Virus record (IMG/VR): IMGVR_UViG_3300035698_029289
Coordinates: 1 to 64,000 of that record
Length of the DNA stretch: 64,000 nt
Strand: one strand, 5' to 3'
Origin: a virus
How positions within the stretch are numbered: position 1 is the first letter of the stretch; the number at the start of each line of letters is the position of its first letter. Shown here in pieces: positions 11,974 through 21,000 of the stretch. The notes under the pieces were generated by a model. It saw only the letters and a program-made list of their open reading frames with translations, was not told the DNA's origin and made no database searches. A program made the translations under genes and the position numbers.

Positions 11974-12342
11974 ATGAAATTCTCGCTTCCAGAATTCCTC
12001 AAACGACACAAACACGATTGGGAGTTGGTTGCCAAAACTGTTTCTGAACCCAAAAATATTTCCACTAATAACTTAACCACAAGTTTTTCTCAAGATTTCT
12101 TGGATAAATTGATTTTCGGAATGACTACGTATGTTTGGGAGTGTGTGGAGTGTGGTGCAACAAGGAAACAAGAGTGTCTGGGGACTGAAAATACTTCCCT
12201 GGACGAAATTCTTGATAGGGTGGATAGTTACGGTAGCCAGCAGGTTGCTAGGGGGAACAAGCAGTATGTGGTTGTCCACCGCTCACCTCAACCACACCCC
12301 ATTAATCCGATGCCACAAAGGCTTCCAATTAGAAAACAATGA
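11974..12342 (+). CDS. hypothetical protein with one CxxC (122 aa)
   Basis: It begins MKFSLPEFLKRHKHDWEL. YVWECVECGATRKQECL near residues 52-68 has three cysteines that could hold a metal with a His of the N-terminus. The C-terminal tail is Pro- and Gln-rich. No family is recognised. Confidence 0.55.
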   Translation: MKFSLPEFLKRHKHDWELVAKTVSEPKNISTNNLTTSFSQDFLDKLIFGMTTYVWECVECGATRKQECLGTENTSLDEILDRVDSYGSQQVARGNKQYVVVHRSPQPHPINPMPQRLPIRKQ

Positions 12343-12351
12343 TAGCAAAAC

Positions 12352-12852
12352 ATGCCCACAAAGAAGATTAAAAAAGACCTTCGGAATATATCTTCACTCA
12401 AGCTATGGAGCAAAAACCCTCGTTATATCAAAAAAGAAGATTTCAAGCGCCTCAAAAAATCCATCAAAAAATTCGGGCAATTTAAGCCCATTATTATTAC
12501 CAGTGAGGGTGTTATCGTTGGTGGAAACATGAGATTGCGGGCGATGAGGGAATTGGGTATCAAGAAGATTTGGGTTTCAGAAATAGATGTTCAGACAACA
12601 AGCGAGATTTTGAAAATTTCTCTTTTGGACAATGAGGGTTTCGGCAAATATGACGAAGAAGCCCTGGCGGAACTTCTTTCGCAAGAGACCATTGACATTC
12701 CGCTAGAAGATTATAAGATAAATGTTGGGAAAAACATCAACCTGCAAAAAGTGCTCGACAAGTTTGCTCCGTCGGGGGAAGACATTTTGGATGACATAGA
12801 AGAACCGGAAATGATTACTTGCCCGAAGTGTGGGCATAAATTTGAACCATGA
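12352..12852 (+). CDS. ParB-like nuclease-domain protein with zinc ribbon (166 aa)
   Basis: KKSIKKFGQFKPIIITSEG and VIVGGNMRLRAMRELG (residues 54-69) form the ParB/sulfiredoxin-type nucleotide-binding core. CPKCGHKF ends the protein. In phages this domain often sits next to or fused with DNA methylases. Here it stands alone, before the terminase genes. It may be a CTP-binding regulator or a DNA-binding factor in packaging; the choice is open. Confidence 0.75.
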   Translation: MPTKKIKKDLRNISSLKLWSKNPRYIKKEDFKRLKKSIKKFGQFKPIIITSEGVIVGGNMRLRAMRELGIKKIWVSEIDVQTTSEILKISLLDNEGFGKYDEEALAELLSQETIDIPLEDYKINVGKNINLQKVLDKFAPSGEDILDDIEEPEMITCPKCGHKFEP

Positions 12853-13010
12853 AACAACACAAAGTGAAATTTAGAAAATGTCGTTTTTGTAAAAAGAAGG
12901 TTGAAAATGGACCAGGACTTCATATTGTTCTTGATTTTAAGAAAAAAAGTACGGAATTTTATCATTTAGGTTGTGCTATAAAGAATAATTTAATGTGGGG
13001 AAAAGAATGA
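12849..13010 (+). CDS. small zinc-finger-like protein (53 aa)
   Basis: CRFC near residues 11-14 and YHLGC near 38-42 form a Cys/His metal site. Start and stop both overlap neighbours in ATGA. The Lys-rich composition suggests nucleic-acid binding. No family is recognised. Confidence 0.6.
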   Translation: MKQHKVKFRKCRFCKKKVENGPGLHIVLDFKKKSTEFYHLGCAIKNNLMWGKE

Positions 13011-13390
13011 AACAACACATAACTAAAACCCAGCTAAATGAATTGAGTGAGAAGGGGAAGGAGAGGCTGAGGAAGTGGTGGATTAAAAGACATCTTAAGA
13101 ATGTAGATGAGTTAAGGATTACAATTTTTGGTAAGGGTGATAAAAAAGAAGCTCAAGATAATCATGATAAAAAAATGGCACAGAGAGAATATCAAGAGCA
13201 TGGTAGGTTTCTCTCCGTCGGAATGATGATAGAGTTTTTGGATGAGAAATATAAAAAGAATCCTTGGCCTGATTTCTGGGATGATAGAAAGGAAAACAGA
13301 AGAATTGATGAAATTGATGTAATAATTTCTTGGAAAGATGAACTCTGTGATGCCCTGTTTTTGGCTGTGAAAGAAGTATTAGAAAAATGA
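13007..13390 (+). CDS. hypothetical phage protein (127 aa)
   Basis: I chose the start MKQHITKTQLNELSEKGKE because it overlaps the upstream stop (ATGA). It contains GRFLSVGMMIEFLDEKYKK and WKDELCDALFLAVKEVLEK. It is mostly helical and charged. Similar small proteins sit before terminase genes in phages. The function is unknown. Confidence 0.6.
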   Translation: MKQHITKTQLNELSEKGKERLRKWWIKRHLKNVDELRITIFGKGDKKEAQDNHDKKMAQREYQEHGRFLSVGMMIEFLDEKYKKNPWPDFWDDRKENRRIDEIDVIISWKDELCDALFLAVKEVLEK

Positions 13391-13905
13391 AGAAAAAGAA
13401 AGCAAGAACTAAGCCCTATGTTCGACCATACACAAGAACGGCAGTTTTACTTCCCAAAACTCAAAGATATAACTGGCTCGTCATGAAAAAGACTTTCCTT
13501 GCCGATCCAACAATTTCTCTCACCGACCTTGCGAAGAAATACAAAGTTTCTCAAAAGACTCTTCTCAATAAAGCTCGAAGAGAAAGATGGATGGCTTTGC
13601 GTGAAGAAATTCAGAAAAGAGCAGAGGAAAGAATGATTAGGGCAACAGAGGAAAAGCTCTCTGAGGTTAAAATGAGACATTCTCAAATCGGTAAAATGCT
13701 TCAACATGAAGGAGTAAAGGCTATTCGTAAAGGGAAAGGGCCTAAAACTCCAAAACAAGCCCTAAAATTCACAACGGAAGGGGTGAGAATTGAAAGGGAG
13801 GCTGAGGGTGTGGAGAAAAGAGGACCGGCTATCGTCAACATTGTTCAACAACAAAAAGCGGTTGTAGACAAATACAGATTTGAAGAAGGTGAGGTGGTGG
13901 AGTGA
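13387..13905 (+). CDS. terS: terminase small subunit (probable)
   Basis: The segment ISLTDLAKKYKVSQKTLLN is a helix-turn-helix, followed by a long basic coiled helix (REEIQKRAEERMIRATEEK). This is the layout of small terminases that recognise phage DNA ends. The 172-residue length and the place just before terL support the call. It overlaps both neighbours by four bases. A generic HTH protein is the alternative. Confidence 0.7.
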   Translation: MKKKKARTKPYVRPYTRTAVLLPKTQRYNWLVMKKTFLADPTISLTDLAKKYKVSQKTLLNKARRERWMALREEIQKRAEERMIRATEEKLSEVKMRHSQIGKMLQHEGVKAIRKGKGPKTPKQALKFTTEGVRIEREAEGVEKRGPAIVNIVQQQKAVVDKYRFEEGEVVE

Positions 13906-14645
13906 AAGAAACTAGGGATAGAAAAATAGTAAGGAAACTCATTGATGACTATGGAGAGGAGTTTGTTGAGAAAGTGTGGCCCAAATTGCCGGGAAGCGAG
14001 TATGGCAACTTGGAAAGCATGGTTCTTTATTGTTTTTTGCGTCACTATAAGCCGAAGTATGTTTTGGAAGTAGGAACAGAGGTTCATGGTCGGACGACAC
14101 ACATTGTTCATAAAGCTCTTTTGGCTAATGGCGAATTTCAAAAACACATCATGTCCGACTTGGAGGGGAAAGTAGAAAAGGCTTTCGGGAATTTATGTCG
14201 AGATTTGCCGGTTAACCAGGAAAAGGTTAAGCTCTTGTCGGGGGTGATTCAACAGACTTTCAGAAAAATTGATCTTTCTATGGTCGATTTCTTGCTTATT
14301 GATGCCGATCACCAGCGAGATTTTGCAACTTTTTACCTAGATGAACTTATTCCGCCGTTGGAAGACGGAACTTATGTTCATATCCATGATGTTAATTTGT
14401 CCGGGAATTGGAGTTGGAGGCCTGCTCCAGACAGTGAAGTCGAAGAATTTCTTGAGCGCAGGTCAAAGGGGCGATTTCCTTTGAAAAAACTTTTCTGGTT
14501 GGAAGACTGGTGCATTAATCTAAAATATGTAGACAACAGAAATAAGATTAATGAACGCTTTCCTTTTATTGGGTCGTTTTCGGAATCGGAAACTGGGCTT
14601 CCTTATTCAAGTTCTGCATCCTATTGGGAGAAACTGGGAAAATGA
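13902..14645 (+). CDS. class I SAM-dependent methyltransferase, Methyltransf_24 type
   Basis: VLEVGTEVHGRTTHI (residues 54-68) is the SAM loop and LLIDADHQRDFATFYLD (131-147) is the acidic motif of this family. HIHDVN near 157 fits the metal/substrate region. The family methylates sugars and other small molecules. It lies inside the packaging cluster between terS and the nuclease gene. Its target is unknown, and a second such gene is at 32587. Confidence 0.8.
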   Translation: MKETRDRKIVRKLIDDYGEEFVEKVWPKLPGSEYGNLESMVLYCFLRHYKPKYVLEVGTEVHGRTTHIVHKALLANGEFQKHIMSDLEGKVEKAFGNLCRDLPVNQEKVKLLSGVIQQTFRKIDLSMVDFLLIDADHQRDFATFYLDELIPPLEDGTYVHIHDVNLSGNWSWRPAPDSEVEEFLERRSKGRFPLKKLFWLEDWCINLKYVDNRNKINERFPFIGSFSESETGLPYSSSASYWEKLGK

Positions 14646-14938
14646 GTAAAATATCCAAGGGAAATTATTATGAAAATAAAGCACGCGATACTTTGAGAAA
14701 GTGGGGGTATAAAGTTGAGAAGCCAGTGAGGACAAAATTCAGTCGCAAAGATTTTTTCGATTTATTCGATCTTTTTGCCATCCGCGAACTTGATGCCAAG
14801 TTAATCCAAGTGAAACTCAATAGGTGGCCATCAGGAGAACTCGTCCGTAAATTGAGGGCTTTTAAACATCCGAGAGGCATTAAGATTGAGGCGTGGCGAT
14901 ACAAAAAGCACAAAGGTTTTAGCATAAGGGAATATTGA
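14642..14938 (+). CDS. PD-(D/E)XK nuclease, Holliday-resolvase-like (98 aa)
   Basis: I chose the start MSKISKGNYYENKARDTL, which overlaps the upstream stop. KGNYYE supplies the early Glu, and FDLFDLFAIRELDAKLIQV followed by K gives the D...QxK core. Small archaeal-type resolvases share this order. Next to terL it may resolve branched DNA before packaging. Confidence 0.75.
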   Translation: MSKISKGNYYENKARDTLRKWGYKVEKPVRTKFSRKDFFDLFDLFAIRELDAKLIQVKLNRWPSGELVRKLRAFKHPRGIKIEAWRYKKHKGFSIREY

Positions 14939-15814
14939 ATGGTAATTAATCGCAAGAAATTCATTGAGGAACAATTTTTGATTCTCAGCAAAGAGAATAA
15001 GGTGGTTCCATTTCATTTTTGGCCCGTTCAAGAAAAGTATTATAATATGTTGGTTGGTGATTATGGGCCGGAATTAAAAGGAACAAGGGAGATCATTTTG
15101 AAGGCAAGGCAGCAGGGATTTTCAGCTTTGGTTCTAGCACTTTTCACAGTCGATTTTATTACTAACCCGAACAGTGTTTCAATTTGTATTTCCCATAGGA
15201 AGGATGCCACTCAAATGTTGTTCAAGCGCGTGAAGTTTTTTCTTGAGAGCTATTGTAATAAACACAAGTGGGATATTAAGAGATATTTAGCGACTGATAG
15301 CAAAAACGAGATAGAGAATAGGACAAATAATGCCTATTTTTATATTGGTACAGCTGGATCGAAGGTTGGTGGCAGAGGAGGAACTGTGCAAAATATACAT
15401 TTTTCCGAGGGTGCGTATTATTTGGACACCGACAGAATCACGGCCAGAGAAATGATTGAAGGAACGAGTCAACAGGTTGCTCAGGGAACTGGAATAATTT
15501 TTATTGAATCCACAGCCAATGGTTATGGGAACTATTATCAGCATGTTTGGGAAAAGGCAAAGAGGGGAGAAAGCACTTATAGGCCAAGATTCTTTAGTTG
15601 GGAGGAGTTTTATGACAAAGAATGGGTTGAAAAGAAAAGGGGCGACTTTGAATCGGAAGCAATGTGGAAGCAAGAATATCCTCTGACAGCTCGAGAGGCA
15701 TTCATTTCCTCTGGAACTCCATTTTTCGATCATGCTGTATTAGAAAAATTATTGGAAAAACAGGTTGAACCAATAAAAATGGGAAGGCTTGCCCAGGATG
15801 GGCAGTGGATTTAA
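14939..15814 (+). CDS. terL: terminase large subunit, ATPase half (split gene)
   Basis: KARQQGFS at residues 55-62 is the Walker A-like loop of terminases, and VQNIHFSEGAY at 150-160 is the Walker B region with the catalytic Glu. The 291-residue length matches only the motor domain of a typical 450-550 residue terminase. The stop TAA overlaps the next ATG (TAATG), and the following ORF supplies the nuclease domain. Reinitiation or frameshifting could join production of both halves. Confidence 0.85.
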   Translation: MVINRKKFIEEQFLILSKENKVVPFHFWPVQEKYYNMLVGDYGPELKGTREIILKARQQGFSALVLALFTVDFITNPNSVSICISHRKDATQMLFKRVKFFLESYCNKHKWDIKRYLATDSKNEIENRTNNAYFYIGTAGSKVGGRGGTVQNIHFSEGAYYLDTDRITAREMIEGTSQQVAQGTGIIFIESTANGYGNYYQHVWEKAKRGESTYRPRFFSWEEFYDKEWVEKKRGDFESEAMWKQEYPLTAREAFISSGTPFFDHAVLEKLLEKQVEPIKMGRLAQDGQWI

Positions 15815-16452
15815 TGGCAAAATTACCACTGAAAGATCCATTTCGACTCTACCGCCAATTGGAGGATGGTGAACAATTTTGTATCTTTGGCGATCCAGCA
15901 GAGGGAAGAGATTTTTGTGCAGCAGCAGTGGTCAGTAAAAGACATGGAGATTTTCCCTTAATTTATAATAATCGCACAGAAAGCTCTCAATTTGGCTATG
16001 ATATTCATAAAATAGCGAAATATATCCACCGCAAAACTGATTTGTGGCCAATGGTTGCTATTGAAAGAAATGTCGGTGCGGCGACAATCTTTGTTTTGCA
16101 GGAATTGAATTATCCCCGTATGTTCAGAATGCCTGTTTTTGATAGTGCGACTCACAAGGAAACTACCAAAATCGGTTGGCTTACAACAAGGGCGACTCGT
16201 AGCAAAATGTTGAATGATTTTGCCATGGCATTGAGGCAGGGCCAAGCTATGGTTTACGACCAGGAAGCCATCGAGCAAATGTTGGCTTTTGTTTACAAGT
16301 TAGGGCGGGGGCAAATCGAGGCGGGGAAGAAAGATGACTTGGTGATTGCTCACAGTGGAGCATGGCAGCTTTATTTGCTTGTTCCGACCCTCAGTGACGC
16401 AGATGAAGATATAGACTGGGAAGAAGAAAGAAGGAAGTGGAGGTTCAAATAA
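15814..16452 (+). CDS. terL: terminase large subunit, nuclease half (split gene)
   Basis: CIFGDPAEGRDFCAAAVV holds the first catalytic Asp (about residue 27). VAIERNVGAA holds the Glu (about 84) and GKKDDLVIAHSGAW the final Asp (174-175). This is the RuvC-like terminase nuclease. It starts inside the stop of the ATPase ORF, at ATG 15814, or at GTG 15805. All catalytic residues are kept, so the pair is probably functional as two chains. Confidence 0.85.
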   Translation: MAKLPLKDPFRLYRQLEDGEQFCIFGDPAEGRDFCAAAVVSKRHGDFPLIYNNRTESSQFGYDIHKIAKYIHRKTDLWPMVAIERNVGAATIFVLQELNYPRMFRMPVFDSATHKETTKIGWLTTRATRSKMLNDFAMALRQGQAMVYDQEAIEQMLAFVYKLGRGQIEAGKKDDLVIAHSGAWQLYLLVPTLSDADEDIDWEEERRKWRFK

Positions 16453-16742
16453 TGTCAAAGAAATTTATTGATTACCATAAACAGAAAAGTCACAATGAAA
16501 GAATGATTTCCGAGCTTTTGCGGAAAGTGCGACCAGACATTTGGGTTTTAATGGATTTGATAGACAAGACGGATATGAACCCAATAATAGTATTTAAGTT
16601 TCTGAGGCAAGTCAACAATGTCATTCTGGGGTCGGGGTGGGGGCAAGTGACGCTAGTAATTAACAATAGGGTGGCAAAATATATTCGCGGTGAGGACACA
16701 GATAAAATCGAAGCAGAGATTGTTTTGCCACGACCAAAATAG
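16452..16742 (+). CDS. hypothetical protein between terminase and portal (96 aa)
   Basis: The start MSKKFIDYHKQKSHNERM follows the terL stop with no gap. The protein is helical with RKVRPDIWVLMDLIDKTDM in the middle. Position suggests a packaging or head accessory. No family is recognised. Confidence 0.6.
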   Translation: MSKKFIDYHKQKSHNERMISELLRKVRPDIWVLMDLIDKTDMNPIIVFKFLRQVNNVILGSGWGQVTLVINNRVAKYIRGEDTDKIEAEIVLPRPK

Positions 16743-16749
16743 TCAACTA

Positions 16750-16859
16750 TTGACAAGACAAAATTTTTGTTGTAGTGTTTAATTAACAGTTACTTGAAGC
16801 GAAAAAGCGCTAGAGGACTGCAATATACCCGAGTGGGCGTGATTGCAGTCCTTTTTATT
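16750..16859 (+). promoter_or_regulatory. promoter-hairpin-terminator leader, copy a (before portal)
   Basis: TTGACA (16750-16755) is followed by a poor -10 region. Then come TTGAAGCGAAAAAGCGCTAG (inner stem 16798-16801/16808-16811) and an 11-base terminator stem, AGGACTGCAAT/ATTGCAGTCCT (16814-16824/16842-16852), with a T-run. The portal ATG lies about 15 bases beyond and lacks a ribosome site. The hairpin core matches the other four leaders in layout. Confidence 0.65.
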
Positions 16860-16872
16860 TGAATTATTAACT

Positions 16873-18942
16873 ATGGCCCAAAAGAAGAAAGAAAGAAAAC
16901 CAAAAGGTGTTATCGCCTTTTCAGAGTTAAAGAATCACTACGATTTAGCCAATGATGAGACTGACAAAAGACGGACGGGTCGAGGAAAAATCGGAACGAT
17001 TTCTTTTGACGAAGCAGACGAGTTGTTCCGTTCTTGGCTCGATGAAGATAGTTGGCCATATGATGCTCTCCTTTTTGATCCTCGCGTTTTCACTTTTATT
17101 TTTGAAAAGACTTCAAGGTTAATCTCCAACAAACTCAGAGGAAGATTGATTCCCCGAGAAGGTGGAGATATGTTGGCGGCTCATATCAATAACGAGTTAT
17201 TGAGTTTTCAATGGGATCAGGCGACTCATAGCGGCTCAATGATTTCAAAATGGGCTTTAATGGATTTGAATGCGAGGAAGTATGGCGCTGCTTTTGCTTT
17301 GTGTAAATGGCGCTATGAGCTTGCTCCTGATGAGAAAGTTTTGTTTGACGGACCGGGAATGCAAATTTTGAATAATAGAGATTGTCTCCCCGATCCGGCG
17401 GCGACAGACATTGAGTCTTGTAACTGGTTCCAAGCTAGGCAATATGTTACTTTTCAAGACCTTGAAAGGGTTAATGATAGAGCGCGAACGAAGCCTGTTT
17501 ACAAAAATCTTGATAAATTAAGAACAGTAATTAGCCAGAAAGCAGAGAAGAGCGGTGGAGATTCCCGAGACATTAACTGGACATCTCGAAATCGACAAAT
17601 TTCTGGACTTACCACAGATCCGGTTGGAAAAGACGCTGCCTTCAAGACAGTAGAGATTGTGACAGAATACCGGAAAGGTCGCTGGATCACCTTTTCGCCC
17701 CGACATGGAGTCATCCTTCGAGATATTGCCAATCCATATCACAATAATGAGATTCCGATTGTAATGCTTCGCTATTATCCGATCGATGACGACTTGTATG
17801 GCATGAGCGAAATTGAGCCAGTTAAAGGATTGCAAAAGGCAATCAATGCCATCCTCTCTCAATATGTGGATGAAATCAACCAAAAGCTTTATACGCCTAT
17901 TGCTGTCGGTCCTGGTGTTCGGCAGCACACATTGCGATGGGGAAAGGGTGCGAGGTGGATTATGAACAATCCAATGACAGACTTTCGATTGGTTGAATCT
18001 CGGTCGAATGCGGCACAATTCTTCAACAATACCTATTCTGTATTAGTGGCCGCTTTAATGAATTCTATCGGAGAAACTTCTTTGGGAGTTTCCAATATTA
18101 GCAGGTTTCAAGCAGAAAAGACTGCGACTGAGGTGAAACAGCTTGTTTCTCAAAGAAATGCACGGGATAATTTCAATCAGACATTTTTGGGAGAGGCGCT
18201 TAAAAGACAAATGATTCTGTGGCATACCATGAATCAAGTAATGATATTCAGCGATCCAGAAAAGAAATCCTATGTTATTCGGATTATTGGAAGAGACGCA
18301 ATCCGATACTTTGAAGAAAGCGGGATTGGGGCTTATGGCTTGACCGAAGAGGGAGCAAAATTGCTTCAAGAAAACACAGAAAGGACGATGGCAGAAGGAG
18401 GCGAAGAAACAGGAATTCCAGAGGACTTCATGATTCCAATGTCGCCAGTGTCAATGGGAGAAGAAGAGGAGGCTATCCCCAAGTTTTCTCTTGACATGAG
18501 CAAGCAACTTGGTACTTTAGTTATAGAGCCAGAGGATTTAAAAGGAAATTATGATTTCATTGCCGATGTGGAATCGATGGCTTTATCGGCAGGAGAACAG
18601 CAAATGCAAGGAAGAAAAGCTGCTTTCAATATGCTTCTTTCTAATCCGCTGGTAGTAGAATTTTTGGCAAAGGAAAAAGTGAGACCGAAGTTTAAAGATT
18701 TGTTTGTTGCATGGCTTGAGGATGTTGGAATGAAAGATGCTGAGAAGTTCTTTGAAAATATTCCGCCTGAGGAAATGCTTGGTCCACCGGGAATGGGACA
18801 ACCAGGAATGGGTCAGCCCGGAATGGCTCCGCAGGGAATGGGACAGCCACCAATGACAATGGGTAGTCCTATGCCAGGAGGTCCAGGCGGCGTGGCTCCA
18901 TTAGCTCCTTCTCCGAGAGCGAGAGGAGGTGGAACAGTTTAA
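16873..18942 (+). CDS. portal protein
   Basis: The start MAQKKKERKPKGVIAFSEL was chosen because the upstream in-frame start lies in the terminator stem. Size (689 residues), the place after terL, and motifs such as IVMLRYYPIDDDLYGMSEI and TATEVKQLVSQRNARDNFN fit a podovirus-type head-tail portal. The last 60 residues are a Gly/Pro/Met-rich repeat (GMGQPGMGQPGMAPQ), probably disordered. No clear ribosome site is present; translation may depend on the leader structure. Confidence 0.8.
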   Translation: MAQKKKERKPKGVIAFSELKNHYDLANDETDKRRTGRGKIGTISFDEADELFRSWLDEDSWPYDALLFDPRVFTFIFEKTSRLISNKLRGRLIPREGGDMLAAHINNELLSFQWDQATHSGSMISKWALMDLNARKYGAAFALCKWRYELAPDEKVLFDGPGMQILNNRDCLPDPAATDIESCNWFQARQYVTFQDLERVNDRARTKPVYKNLDKLRTVISQKAEKSGGDSRDINWTSRNRQISGLTTDPVGKDAAFKTVEIVTEYRKGRWITFSPRHGVILRDIANPYHNNEIPIVMLRYYPIDDDLYGMSEIEPVKGLQKAINAILSQYVDEINQKLYTPIAVGPGVRQHTLRWGKGARWIMNNPMTDFRLVESRSNAAQFFNNTYSVLVAALMNSIGETSLGVSNISRFQAEKTATEVKQLVSQRNARDNFNQTFLGEALKRQMILWHTMNQVMIFSDPEKKSYVIRIIGRDAIRYFEESGIGAYGLTEEGAKLLQENTERTMAEGGEETGIPEDFMIPMSPVSMGEEEEAIPKFSLDMSKQLGTLVIEPEDLKGNYDFIADVESMALSAGEQQMQGRKAAFNMLLSNPLVVEFLAKEKVRPKFKDLFVAWLEDVGMKDAEKFFENIPPEEMLGPPGMGQPGMGQPGMAPQGMGQPPMTMGSPMPGGPGGVAPLAPSPRARGGGTV

Positions 18943-19277
18943 TGACAGATAAATCGCAACCAGATATTGAAAAGGGAAGAAAATTGAACAGAAAAGAAAT
19001 AGGGGAATTGAGGGAAGGGCAGGGTGTTTATGAAATGACTCAAACACCTGGGTGGCAAACCGTAAAAGGATGGTTGGAAGACAGAGCGTTTCATAGTTGG
19101 GTAGACCCACGTGAAACCAAGTCAAAAAAGGAGTGGGAATGGCAAGAACTAAATGCCTTCCACTCAGCGGATGTGTCAAGCCAGTTGTTAATAGATATTC
19201 AAAGGGCTGTTGAAAGGTCGGAGTATCTTGACAAAGTGAAAAAGGGTGAAATAAAAGAAAGGCGAATGAGAATTTAA
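18942..19277 (+). CDS. hypothetical virion-region protein (111 aa)
   Basis: The start overlaps the portal stop (TAATG). The protein is highly charged and helical, with WVDPRETKSKKEWEWQELN in the centre. Such genes beside the portal are often head completion or assembly factors, but no family is recognised. Confidence 0.6.
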   Translation: MTDKSQPDIEKGRKLNRKEIGELREGQGVYEMTQTPGWQTVKGWLEDRAFHSWVDPRETKSKKEWEWQELNAFHSADVSSQLLIDIQRAVERSEYLDKVKKGEIKERRMRI

Positions 19278-19297
19278 TGAAAGGAGGTGTAAGAATA

Positions 19298-19366
19298 ATG
19301 GAATTTGGAAGTTTTTTAAAAGGCAAAAAGAAAAAGAAAAAAAAGAAAAAGAAGGAGGCGAAATAA
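19298..19366 (+). CDS. lysine-rich micro-protein (22 aa)
   Basis: A textbook AAAGGAGGTG ribosome site precedes MEFGSFLKG, then a run of ten lysines and EAK. Its last codons contain the ribosome site of the next gene. It may be a true DNA-binding peptide, or mainly a coupling device. Confidence 0.5.
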   Translation: MEFGSFLKGKKKKKKKKKKEAK

Positions 19367-19570
19367 ATGCCATATCGCAGGAGCGGAACTAAAGTCTTAC
19401 ACAAAAAAGGAGGCAAGTGGAAAGTAAAACAAACTTGCCGCTCTGAAGCTGCTGCCAAAAGAGCCATGAGCTTATTGAGAGGCTTGGAATCTGGTAGCAT
19501 TAAGCCAAGCCAAGTTGGGAAAGGAAAGTTTGCCAAAAAAAGGAAAACTAGCCGGAAGAGAAAGAAATAA
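19367..19570 (+). CDS. small basic protein (67 aa)
   Basis: It begins MPYRRSGTKVLHKKGGKWK and ends KRKTSRKRKK. Small Lys/Arg-rich proteins with a single CRSEAAAKRAMSLLRGLESG-like helix occur in phage head regions and probably bind DNA. The ribosome site lies inside the preceding micro-ORF. Confidence 0.65.
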   Translation: MPYRRSGTKVLHKKGGKWKVKQTCRSEAAAKRAMSLLRGLESGSIKPSQVGKGKFAKKRKTSRKRKK

Positions 19571-19836
19571 TGCCTAAAAAATTGCCTGATTTGCCGGGTT
19601 CGGATGAAAGCACTTTAAAAACTAACAGAATGGATTCTTTCTACGAGAAGAAGCCAAGTGATATTTGGAAAGGATATGTGGAGAACATAAAATTGAAAGG
19701 GCGAAAGAAATGTTCTCATAAATTTAGACATATTCAAAGAGGAATAGAATGCGAAAAATGTCACATCGGTTTTGTAGGAGAAGGATTGAGGATTAAAAAC
19801 GGGCACATTTTCTTCGGTAATCAAAGATTTCTTTGA
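19570..19836 (+). CDS. zinc-finger protein of the head region (88 aa)
   Basis: KKCSHKFRHIQRGIECEKCH carries C, H, C and C in a zinc-ribbon order, followed by GFVGEGLRIKNGHIFF. The ATG overlaps the previous stop by one base. Similar small ribbons occur in phage structural clusters. The role is unknown. Confidence 0.65.
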   Translation: MPKKLPDLPGSDESTLKTNRMDSFYEKKPSDIWKGYVENIKLKGRKKCSHKFRHIQRGIECEKCHIGFVGEGLRIKNGHIFFGNQRFL

Positions 19837-19954
19837 TTGTCGAAATTAGTGTACCTTTAAAAATAAATTAGAGGGAATATTTTATCATTCACCTAAGCGG
19901 TAATGCTTGCCGCCTATAACCATTATTAAATAGAGCATAAGAAAGGAGGTGAAA

Positions 19955-20923
19955 ATGACAATAAATACAGGGCTTAAAAGACCCCCTGAGAAGGTAGAAC
20001 CTCAGGCTGGAGCAAAGCCTACTCCAGAGAAAAAAGAACCTGTTCCTCAGGTTAAGGAGGTTGAAACCGAAACCCAACCAAAACCAGGAACAGAGGGGGA
20101 GTTGCCAGGAGGCGCTTCGGAGAGGACCCGAGAGCAATTTGACAAGCTCAAAAGTAGCAATCAAAGACTGCTCGAGGCAAACAAACTTCTCCAAGGAGAA
20201 ATAGCTAGAAGGGTTCAAAGTGAACAAACTTTTGCCCCGATTCAGCAAATTCCAGGAGTGCCACAAGCGCCGACACAGGCGCCATTGCAAACTCCAACTC
20301 AACCAGCTCAAGTTCCTGCGCCCGATGTTGAGCAATTCGTCGCTGTAGATCCTATTACTGGGGAGCGGTATCTTAATGAACCTAAACTCGGTCAGGCAAT
20401 CGCCGACGCAAATGCTCGAGCAAAGAGGGCAGAAAAGTCAGTTCAGAACTATATTTTGCAACAGAGATCGATTGAGGAAGAGCAACAGACGCGAGAAGCG
20501 TTTACTGCTCACCCCGAGCTTAATCCGAAGTCAAAAAAGTTCGAGAAAGGACTGCATACAAGAACACGAGCGCTTCTCTTGGATTCGATGATGAATCCAA
20601 GTGACTATGACAATCATTCTTTGAGTTTCAAAGAAGCAGGAGATTTAGCAAAGAAGCAATCAGCAAAAGATGCTAAAGAACTGACAAAGAAAGTCGATGA
20701 AGAAAGTCAAAAAGCACTTGAAGCCAAAGAGCAAGCTAGTCTAGCGGTAGAGGGGAAACCGGGAACACCGTCCCCCTCACAAGAACCATCTGAGGAGCTT
20801 GCTAACTTAGCGAAGAAAACCCGTGAGGGAGATATTTGGGCATTAGCTCGAAGATTGCAAAATACTCCACACACTGGAACACCAACTTCTTCGACAGAAG
20901 AAGGAACCGAAGAGAAGAAATAG
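19955..20923 (+). CDS. scaffolding-like protein (322 aa)
   Basis: I chose the start MTINTGLKRPPEKVEP because of the AAAGGAGGTG site. The N-terminal third is Pro/Glu-rich and likely disordered. A coiled segment (REQFDKLKSSNQRLLEANK) follows, then long charged helices. Place directly before the capsid gene and composition fit a scaffold. A protease is not seen nearby. Confidence 0.7.
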   Translation: MTINTGLKRPPEKVEPQAGAKPTPEKKEPVPQVKEVETETQPKPGTEGELPGGASERTREQFDKLKSSNQRLLEANKLLQGEIARRVQSEQTFAPIQQIPGVPQAPTQAPLQTPTQPAQVPAPDVEQFVAVDPITGERYLNEPKLGQAIADANARAKRAEKSVQNYILQQRSIEEEQQTREAFTAHPELNPKSKKFEKGLHTRTRALLLDSMMNPSDYDNHSLSFKEAGDLAKKQSAKDAKELTKKVDEESQKALEAKEQASLAVEGKPGTPSPSQEPSEELANLAKKTREGDIWALARRLQNTPHTGTPTSSTEEGTEEKK

Positions 20924-20933
20924 TGCGAGAGAG

Positions 20934-20978
20934 TTGTGCCTCCCGTGCTATGACCGGGAGGTCAATTATCCTGCACAA
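20934..20978 (+). promoter_or_regulatory. two-part hairpin before the capsid gene
   Basis: CCTCCCG (20939-20945) pairs with CGGGAGG (20955-20961), and TTGTGC with GCACAA (20973-20978) outside it. No T-run follows, so it is not a plain terminator. It may protect the abundant capsid mRNA or mark a processing site. Confidence 0.5.
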
Positions 20979-21000
20979 GAAAGGAGTGTGAAAAAATTAT

